Positions 29,900 through 35,119 of a stretch of DNA of 35,119 nt are shown one piece after another. The translations under genes were made by a program, and so were the position numbers. The DNA is from Halolamina pelagica (GTDB taxonomy: Archaea > Halobacteriota > Halobacteria > Halobacteriales > Haloferacaceae). The stretch covers positions 1 through 35,119 of the forward strand of contig NZ_FOXI01000019.1 in NCBI RefSeq assembly GCF_900115675.1. The letters are read 5' to 3'. Numbering within the stretch: position 1 is the stretch's first letter; each line of letters starts with the position of its first letter. Under the pieces are notes generated by a model. That model saw nothing but the letters and a program-made list of their open reading frames with translations, was not told the origin of the DNA and ran no database searches.

Positions 29900-30822
29900 C
29901 AGGCATCTCCGTCGTCGTCATCGTCGCCGAATAGTCCCGTGACATCGTTGACGAGATTATCGACGCCGTGGAGGGCGTCGTTGACCGCCGTGTCCAGCTG
30001 CCCAGTGATCGAACTCCCCTCACGGTAGCGAACCTGCGGCGGGTCGCCACTCGTTGAGAGCAGGAACGTCCGGTCAAGGTGATCGGCTTTCGTGTAGGTG
30101 CAGACGCCGTCGGTGCCGCCGTCACAGTCCGGGACGGGGACCCAATTCGCTTCCGCGTCAGTGCCGGTGTTGGTGTCATACTGGATGGTGGTTGCATTAC
30201 TCGGGACAGAGTCGGTTTGGTTGTCTGCCAGTTCGCTCGCGGCGATGTAGTGCCAATCAGCGCCGTTCGGCGTCAGTGACGGGAGTGAAAAGCCAGTCAC
30301 GTTGGCCACCATATCGCCGATGGTCGACCGGCCGCTCGCGATCGAGCCCCGTGTCGCCGAGATCGGGAACACAGCCTCGGTCGGCCCGTCGAGCGTGACC
30401 GTCACCGCCGTGTGGTTGCGGTCCTGCGTCGGCTCGAGGTCAGCTGGGAGGTCGGCGTTACTGGCTTCGAGGCCCTGTTTGAGTTGGGGCGCGACGTACG
30501 CTTTCGGGACGTAGAACCGCACCGTCCGGGCGAGATCCTCGTTGTAGTCGATTCGGAGGAATACGCGGCCACTACTGCGAGTGAGCCAGTCGTTGAGGCC
30601 GGCGTCGTCGGCGTCATCGGCGACGGTGAGGCTCATGTTGAGGCCGTACACCCCACCCGTGACGTGGCTCTGGTTGCGGAACTCCGCGATCGCGCCGTCG
30701 GTCGCGAGTTCGTGGTCGGTGTCGGCTTCGTACACCGACTCTTGGGCAGCAGCCATCGACGCCGGCGCGACCGCCGCAAGGACGAGCACGACCACGAATG
30801 CGAGGTCTGCAGACCGAGTCAT
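29899..30822 (-). CDS. Sec-exported glycoprotein-like protein
   Basis: A 307-residue protein. A signal peptide (FVVVLVLAAVAPASMAAAQ) leads into a beta-rich body (YNEDLARTVRFYVPKAYVAP; SGRSTIGDMVANVTGFSLPS) with several N-x-S/T sequons, a disulfide-like pair (PDCDGGTDGVC) and an Asp-rich C-terminus (GDDDDDGDA). ATG 30822 overlaps the previous stop by 4 bp; the upstream in-frame extension is arginine/histidine-rich and unlikely. It is probably a surface component of the apparatus. Confidence 0.82.
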   Translation of the reverse strand: MTRSADLAFVVVLVLAAVAPASMAAAQESVYEADTDHELATDGAIAEFRNQSHVTGGVYGLNMSLTVADDADDAGLNDWLTRSSGRVFLRIDYNEDLARTVRFYVPKAYVAPQLKQGLEASNADLPADLEPTQDRNHTAVTVTLDGPTEAVFPISATRGSIASGRSTIGDMVANVTGFSLPSLTPNGADWHYIAASELADNQTDSVPSNATTIQYDTNTGTDAEANWVPVPDCDGGTDGVCTYTKADHLDRTFLLSTSGDPPQVRYREGSSITGQLDTAVNDALHGVDNLVNDVTGLFGDDDDDGDA

Positions 30823-31064
30823 AGGCGCATGAAGTTCATGTACCAGATGTCCATCGCGGCTTCGCGGACGGTGCGGCTGACGGCGAGCGTGACGATGATC
30901 CCAACGACAGCCATCACGATGTACGAACTCGTCACCGCGGTCGCGTAGTAGATCGCGAATCCGCCGATGACGAGCACGAGCAGTTTCCAAAGCACACGGC
31001 CGAGTGACCCGGAGAGCATCCCTCGGACTGCGCGGGCAAGTGACCGCGGGATGGGGATCAACAT
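30819..31064 (-). CDS. Small membrane protein, two helices
   Basis: An 81-residue protein with an amphipathic basic start (PRSLARAVRGMLSGSLGRVL) and two membrane helices (KLLVLVIGGFAIYYATAV; YIVMAVVGIIVTLAVSR). It overlaps its downstream gene by 4 bp. Confidence 0.76.
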   Translation of the reverse strand: MLIPIPRSLARAVRGMLSGSLGRVLWKLLVLVIGGFAIYYATAVTSSYIVMAVVGIIVTLAVSRTVREAAMDIWYMNFMRL

Positions 31065-31065
31065 C

Positions 31066-31317
31066 TTACATCACCGCCCCGAAGACGAGTCGGAGCACGC
31101 CGACCCCAGCCAGGCCGAGCGAGAACAGTGCGATCGGGATGCCGACCACGAAGCCGACCGCCGAAGAAAGCATCATGGCGACGATGATGACCGCGTTCAC
31201 GGCGATCTGCGTGACTGGGTCCTTCGCCCAGATAGCCTTGCGTGCGTACCCGACGCCGGTCTTGGCCCACTCTTTCGGACTCGGCAGACCGAGGCCCGTA
31301 TCGATGCTTGCGGACAC
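31066..31317 (-). CDS. Small membrane protein, two helices
   Basis: An 83-residue protein starting with GTG 31317. A soluble start (LPSPKEWAKTGVGYARKAIW) leads to two membrane helices (IAVNAVIIVAMMLSSAVGFV; VGIPIALFSLGLAGVGVLRL). It resembles its neighbour 30819-31064 in length and design; the two may be pilin- or holin-like small subunits. Confidence 0.74.
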   Translation of the reverse strand: MSASIDTGLGLPSPKEWAKTGVGYARKAIWAKDPVTQIAVNAVIIVAMMLSSAVGFVVGIPIALFSLGLAGVGVLRLVFGAVM

Positions 31318-31418
31318 TACTCTTCACCTCCGTTCCCCCGGGTTCGGCGGCCGAGGATAGCCGTTCGTGCGGCCTGCTGTTCGGCGTACGATGCGATCCT
31401 GGTAGTGTGGTCAGTCAT
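31317..31418 (-). CDS. 33-residue coupled ORF
   Basis: ATG 31418 overlaps the previous stop and its own TAG shares a base with the next GTG, exactly as in the rest of the chain. The peptide is soluble and basic (EQQAARTAILGRRTRG). The tight coupling on both sides is the only evidence that it is translated. Confidence 0.5.
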   Translation of the reverse strand: MTDHTTRIASYAEQQAARTAILGRRTRGNGGEE

Positions 31419-32046
31419 TAGTGAGTCCCTCCGGTGGCTCGACGTAGCCGCTGTATTCGGCCGCCAGTCGTGTGGTGTAGGCGACCGTCACGTCACGATC
31501 CTCGGCGACGGACTCCTCAACGAAGAGATCAAGCTCGTCGTGTGCAGCATCGCTCGCGTAGCCCGAGAGCGTCACCGACTTGTCGACCGGAAGGTCTGTG
31601 GTATTGACCATCCGGGCGTTCTGGAACGAGTCGTTTGAGACATCGGCGACGAGGTACTGGGTTGCGTTGCCATCGTCGCGGACGTGTGTGGTCTCGATGA
31701 CGTTCCACGCCGATTCGTTGCCGCCGAAGCGGGCGTTGGTGTAGTCCTCAATCGACTCGTTGTGAGTGTTGAACGCCTGTTGAAGATCGGCGCGGTCGGC
31801 CAGTGCCTTCTCTCGATCCTCGTCAGTATCCGAGAGTGGGTCGAAGTTGCTGGCCCACCAGCGCGTCTTATCCAGTGTCGCCATCGCGGCTGCTGACCAG
31901 TCGATGCCATCCTCGTCAGTATCATCGAGGAAGTCACCGAGGACGCCACTGTCGTCTTGGGCCGCGACAGTTGCCGGCGCTGCACCAACGACACCGATAG
32001 TCAAGACTGCGGCGAGTAGGAGGCTCGCCGACCTGGTAGTATTCAT
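31411..32046 (-). CDS. Sec-exported protein with N-glycosylation sites
   Basis: A 211-residue protein. The signal peptide (SASLLLAAVLTIGVVGAAPA) ends near AAQ at 30. A helical part follows (DWSAAAMATLDKTRWWASNF; REKALADRADLQQAF), then sequons (NES, NAT, NDS, NTT) and a beta-rich tail. ATG 32046 lies directly after a tRNA-like minihelix at 32050-32090. It is a surface protein of unknown function. Confidence 0.8.
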   Translation of the reverse strand: MNTTRSASLLLAAVLTIGVVGAAPATVAAQDDSGVLGDFLDDTDEDGIDWSAAAMATLDKTRWWASNFDPLSDTDEDREKALADRADLQQAFNTHNESIEDYTNARFGGNESAWNVIETTHVRDDGNATQYLVADVSNDSFQNARMVNTTDLPVDKSVTLSGYASDAAHDELDLFVEESVAEDRDVTVAYTTRLAAEYSGYVEPPEGLTND

Positions 32047-32049
32047 AAA

Positions 32050-32090
32050 CGCCCGTGTGAGGAGTCGAACCCCACTGCTCCGAACGGGCG
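32050..32090 (-). other. tRNA acceptor/T-arm-like minihelix
   Basis: On the minus strand CGCCCGT (32090-32084) pairs perfectly with ACGGGCG (32056-32050). Between them, after 8 bases, a 6-bp stem GTGGGG/CCTCAC (one G-T pair) closes a 7-base loop TTCGACT at 32075-32057. This is the layout of a tRNA acceptor stem stacked on a T-arm (GGTTCGA), with the D and anticodon arms missing. It lies 3 bp before a start codon. It could be a tRNA-end attachment relic or an RNA leader. Confidence 0.5.
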
Positions 32091-32147
32091 GGTACTCTCT
32101 TGGGGAAGCACCGTGTAGGGGGTTTGAACAGCAGTTAATCAGTCGTT

Positions 32148-33230
32148 TTACGCTTCGAGTTCGTCAGCCACGAAGTCCGGGTTACCGTTGTAGTCAACAC
32201 CGGCGCCAAGTGCAGTCGTCCAGACGGTCGTGCCGGACGCATCGTACTGGTCAGCGGTGAGCATGCTCCGGGCGTTCATGAACCCGAGCATCTCGTCGCC
32301 GACAGTCGTCACGTCCAGCGTTGCCGACGTCTGTCCGTCGTCGAGCAGCGCGTCGGGGTTGTGGATCGTCATGGTCTGGCCGTCCGAGGAGATCGTGGCG
32401 TAGGTGTCCTCGGTCGTGTCGAGCCACTCGTGATCCTCGTTGGCGGTCTGGTAGTAGACCGGGACGTACTGGCTGTCGTCGCCGATGGTGAGCTGCGTGT
32501 AGCTCGACCAGACGAGGTCGCCGGCGCTGGCGTCCTCGGTCGACGCCGCGTAGGCGTCAGTCAGGTTGCTGTTGAGGGTGTCCAGCTGGACTTCGGTCGT
32601 GTTCTGGGTGACCGTCGTCGAGTCAGTCGAGAGGACCGTCCCGACATCCTCGTCCTCGCTGTCGGAGTCGCTGAAGACGTTCAGGCTCGACAGCGAGAAG
32701 CCACCGAAGAAGCCGGCGTCGGTGTCCTCACTCTCGGGGTTCTCGCTGGCGATGAGCGCGCGGTCCTCAGTGTTGCTGTACGTGTAGCTGATGTTGGTGG
32801 TGTCCGGGCTCACTGCCTCGGTGTTGTTCGTGAACGTGACGTTCAGCGTCACGGACTCACCGGCGCCGACCTCGAGGCCGGAGTAGTCCGACCCGTCGTC
32901 AGCCAGCGAAACGTTGTAGTACCAGAGGTCGAGCGTGCCGTCCGTGCCGGAGTCGACCGCGCTGTAGTTCTCCGGCGTCGCCTCGTAGATCGTCTCGCCG
33001 CCCTGCGTGATCTCGACCTTCGAGTTCGGACTGTCAGCTTCCCATGCGATCAGGGAGTCAGTTGTCGCGTTGTACGCCTGCGTGCCTGCGTCGTTGAGCT
33101 CTGTCGTCGTTGTGGTGTTGGTCGTCTCGGTGTCGACCGTCGGCGCCGCCGCAAGGGCGCCGCCGGCCGCTGCGACCAGCATGATCGCGACGAGCAGGAG
33201 GCTCTTCGCTTGTGAAGTTGGGAATTCCAT
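32148..33230 (-). CDS. Large Sec-exported sequon-rich protein
   Basis: A 360-residue protein. The signal peptide (SLLLVAIMLVAAAGGALAA) is followed by a Thr/Asn-rich beta-sandwich-like protein with at least seven N-x-S/T sites (NTT, NAT, NVS, NVT, NNT, NIS, NLT). An acidic insert (SDSDSEDEDV) and a beta-rich C-terminus are also seen (TATLDVTTVGDEML-like; ALGAGVDYNGNP). ATG 33230 is preferred because the in-frame upstream extension is non-coding in look. Its size and glycosylation suit a main surface or spike protein of the apparatus. No family recognised. Confidence 0.82.
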   Translation of the reverse strand: MEFPTSQAKSLLLVAIMLVAAAGGALAAAPTVDTETTNTTTTTELNDAGTQAYNATTDSLIAWEADSPNSKVEITQGGETIYEATPENYSAVDSGTDGTLDLWYYNVSLADDGSDYSGLEVGAGESVTLNVTFTNNTEAVSPDTTNISYTYSNTEDRALIASENPESEDTDAGFFGGFSLSSLNVFSDSDSEDEDVGTVLSTDSTTVTQNTTEVQLDTLNSNLTDAYAASTEDASAGDLVWSSYTQLTIGDDSQYVPVYYQTANEDHEWLDTTEDTYATISSDGQTMTIHNPDALLDDGQTSATLDVTTVGDEMLGFMNARSMLTADQYDASGTTVWTTALGAGVDYNGNPDFVADELEA

Positions 33231-33338
33231 CAGTTGCTGAAGGAAGTCAGTTGGTTCGCACACGATACGCTCGCCGTTGCGGGGGAGGTGGCACGGGCGG
33301 TGGCCGGTCGCGATCCGCCCGCGCATGGATTAGGTGTA

Positions 33339-34046
33339 TCATTGCTCTGAGAGACTGCCAACGTTGCCGACGCCGACGGCCATCATCGTGTCGACGAGCG
33401 TTGCGTTGATCGAGATCCCGACGGTCCCACGGCGCCACCAGTCCGGTCGCGATCGCATCGTCCACGGGTTTGTGACCGCCCCCGGCGCAAGGGACGCTTC
33501 CAGTCCATTATCGAGCCAGCTGTCGAACACGGTCCCGAGATCGTCCACGTCGAAGAACTCGCCGGGCTGGCCGGCTGCCGTGTACTGGTGCCACGGTTCG
33601 ATCACTCGGAGCTGCGGATGCGTCCCGTCGACGAGCGCGATCTCCGTTCCCGGCACTCGGCCGGCGATCCAGTGATAGATCGACGCGATCACCTGTTGGA
33701 CCTCGCCCTCGTCGTCGAAGAACACGTAGACCGGTTCGTGGTCGCCGTAGTGACTGTCGAGATTCCCCAGCCAGCCGTCCTGGTGGGAGTAACTCGCCCA
33801 GTAAACCGCGACGCTCGTCTCTCGCTCCGCCGACCGGGCAACCCAGCCGTAGAGGCCGATGAGCTTCTCCTCTGCCGCGGCGGGCATGACCAGCTCTGGC
33901 CGGTAGCGGTCCAGCGTCGACGGCTCGTACGCGAGCGTGACGTGCTCGGGCTGGGCGTCGAAGTGTTTCCCCAGTGCATTCGCCGAGAACACGGTGCCGC
34001 CGACCGCCACCACGCCAGCCGCCTGGAGAAACTCACGCCGACGCAT
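33339..34046 (-). CDS. Tat-exported protein
   Basis: A 235-residue protein. It begins with a twin-arginine signal (MRRREFLQAAGVVAVGGT) and a hydrophobic stretch. The body has a conserved-looking block (YWASYSHQDGWLGNLDSHYG then DHEPVYVFFDDEGEVQQVIA, SIYHWIAGR). A C-terminal SINATLVDTMMAVGVG helix could be a weak anchor. The DGxxxxxDSHYGDHEPV block recalls a VPS62-like secreted fold, but I am not sure. It is separated by 2 bp from the subtilase and probably comes from the same transcript. Confidence 0.8.
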   Translation of the reverse strand: MRRREFLQAAGVVAVGGTVFSANALGKHFDAQPEHVTLAYEPSTLDRYRPELVMPAAAEEKLIGLYGWVARSAERETSVAVYWASYSHQDGWLGNLDSHYGDHEPVYVFFDDEGEVQQVIASIYHWIAGRVPGTEIALVDGTHPQLRVIEPWHQYTAAGQPGEFFDVDDLGTVFDSWLDNGLEASLAPGAVTNPWTMRSRPDWWRRGTVGISINATLVDTMMAVGVGNVGSLSEQ

Positions 34047-34048
34047 GA

Positions 34049-35119
34049 TCAGCCCCCCGCCGTGCTGACCACTCGTGCAAGGAACCCGCCCGCCGCCTCG
34101 GCGGCGGCCTCGTAGTACGTCTGGCGCTGCTGCGCCGGGTCAGTCATCGCCTCGGACTGGCTCGTCTCGGGGTGGGTCCCGCCGGCGAGGTTCGTGGCGT
34201 TGAACATCCCGTGGCCGGCCTCGGCAGTCGCGAGATGTGGCGCCGGCTCGGCACTCTTCGTGACTGCGTCATGCACCTCGGCTGGCGAAATATCGGCGAG
34301 CGAATCACCGCCCATGACGCCCGCCAGCGTGTCGTTGATCGCCATCGCTCGAGCGATCCCGCCGGCGACGATCGGCGTCGCCATCGACGTGCCCGACAGC
34401 GACGTGTTCGTGAGACTGCCGCCGGTCGTCGGCGTTCGGGCGACGATCTGCATCCCCGGTGCGACAACATCGATCGGCTCGGCGTTCGTCACGTTGCCGT
34501 CCGCCGCCTGCGAGCCGGCGTACTGGCTGAAGTACGCACTCCACGCTTCCTGCGGTCCGGAGCCGTTCGTCGCCCCGACCGTGATCACGCCCGGCGCGTC
34601 GGCCGGTGTGGCCACGCCCGGCGAACGGGTCTGCCGAGAGTTGCCCGCGGCGACGACGACCACTGAGCCCGCGTTCTGGGCGTACGTGACGGCGTCGACA
34701 ACTGGCTGAGAGCGGAGTTTCGCCCCCAGGCTCAGGCTGATCACGTCCGCATCGTGATCGGCCGCATACCGAATTGCATCCGCGATGTTGGCCGTCGAGC
34801 CGCCCCCATCGTCAGCCAGGGCCTTCACGACGAGCAGCTGGGAGTCAGGTGCAACACCGTCGTGGACGGTGCCCGACGCGTTGGCGGCGATGCTGGCGGC
34901 CGTCCACGTCCCGTGCCCATTCCCGTCTTCGATCGCGTCCCAGCCGGCCTCGGCAACCGTCTCGTTCGTCATGATGTTCTTTGAGGCGTTGCTGATCCGT
35001 ATCGGCGAGCCGACCGAGCCGTTACCGAACACGCGCCCGTCGGCCGTGTTCGCGCCCGTGTCGACGACCGCGACCGTCTGGCCCGACGAATCTGCCGAGA
35101 TATCGCCGACAGACTCGCG
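34049..35119 (-). CDS. Subtilisin-like serine protease (S8), cut by window edge
   Basis: A peptidase S8 catalytic domain, N-terminally incomplete because the window ends. The frame stays open to the last base. Catalytic residues can be seen: Asp in TVAVVDTGANT (about 35060), His in GNGHGTWTAASIAAN, the oxyanion Asn in VVAAGNSRQT, and Ser in LSGTSMATPIVAGG. A short Ala/Glu-rich C-terminus follows (YYEAAAEAAGGFLARVVST). Haloarchaeal subtilases (halolysins) are usually Tat-exported; the signal would lie outside. It probably matures or trims the neighbouring surface proteins, or degrades the recipient S-layer. Confidence 0.93.
   Translation of the reverse strand, partial: RESVGDISADSSGQTVAVVDTGANTADGRVFGNGSVGSPIRISNASKNIMTNETVAEAGWDAIEDGNGHGTWTAASIAANASGTVHDGVAPDSQLLVVKALADDGGGSTANIADAIRYAADHDADVISLSLGAKLRSQPVVDAVTYAQNAGSVVVVAAGNSRQTRSPGVATPADAPGVITVGATNGSGPQEAWSAYFSQYAGSQAADGNVTNAEPIDVVAPGMQIVARTPTTGGSLTNTSLSGTSMATPIVAGGIARAMAINDTLAGVMGGDSLADISPAEVHDAVTKSAEPAPHLATAEAGHGMFNATNLAGGTHPETSQSEAMTDPAQQRQTYYEAAAEAAGGFLARVVSTAGG

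Noticed and set aside
34981-35119. Possible frameshift between catalytic Asp and His of the subtilase
   Set aside because: On careful reading of 35021-35040 the frame is continuous through VVDTGANTADGRVFGNG; there is no shift, and the apparent start at 35032 is only an internal GTG.
1-35119. CRISPR arrays, rRNA and complete tRNA genes
   Set aside because: No regularly spaced repeats of 25-40 bp with spacers, no rRNA-like stretch and no full cloverleaf were found by eye; the element at 32050-32090 lacks two arms.

Overview
The window is high-GC DNA from a halophilic archaeon (class Halobacteria). The proteins are very acidic, many start codons overlap the preceding stop (ATGA, TGATG), and several genes have TATA-like boxes about 25-30 bp upstream. 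An Orc1/Cdc6 initiator sits beside an origin, and there is a TFB-like protein and a haloarchaeal-type tyrosine recombinase. The combination of initiator, origin repeats, ParA operon, integrase, toxin-antitoxin pair and many small unknown ORFs indicates a plasmid, megaplasmid or integrated plasmid-like element. No rRNA, complete tRNA or core metabolic gene was seen.

Layout. (1) 1-3250: decayed left part with an IS605-type right-end remnant, an orc1/cdc6 gene, a replication origin with five ORB-like repeats, a frameshifted zinc-ribbon gene and a pair of odd 16-bp repeats. (2) 3256-5980: a seven-gene overlapping minus-strand operon starting with a DUF5658-like membrane protein and a single-cyclin-fold TFB-like protein, followed by small zinc-finger and coiled-coil proteins. 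(3) 6100-9133: two winged-helix regulators, a 66-nt three-way-junction RNA leader, four small genes, a HicBA-like pair and two more small genes. (4) 9299-11657: ParA partition operon preceded by 23-bp repeats. (5) 11665-15294: lower-GC cargo (AlbA/Schlafen-like fragment, DUF6338-like membrane protein, low-complexity acidic protein), the integrase and a decayed second recombinase. (6) 15834-19659: an isolated four-gene (perhaps five-gene) cassette with strong Shine-Dalgarno sites. It encodes a membrane zinc-ribbon coiled-coil protein, a second coiled-coil protein, a bactofilin-like beta-helix protein and a small membrane protein. (7) 20045-35119: about 15 kb of minus-strand, mostly overlapping genes for an envelope or secretion-like apparatus. 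These are a subtilase, a Tat-exported protein, three Sec-exported glycoprotein-like proteins, many small membrane proteins, a HerA/VirB4-like ATPase with a zinc ribbon, two large membrane proteins and a winged-helix protein.

How the parts may work together. Regions 1 and 4 give replication and segregation. Regions 2 and 3 look like the regulatory and early genes of the element. Regions 5 and 6 are probably acquired cargo around the integrase. Region 7 looks like the machinery by which the element alters or crosses the cell envelope (conjugation, vesicle or particle formation); no relaxase or capsid protein was recognised. The two best candidates for undescribed systems are the bactofilin/coiled-coil cassette (15834-19659) and the ATPase/membrane/secreted-protein module (20599-35119). 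All family assignments rest on reading motifs by eye, without database searches.
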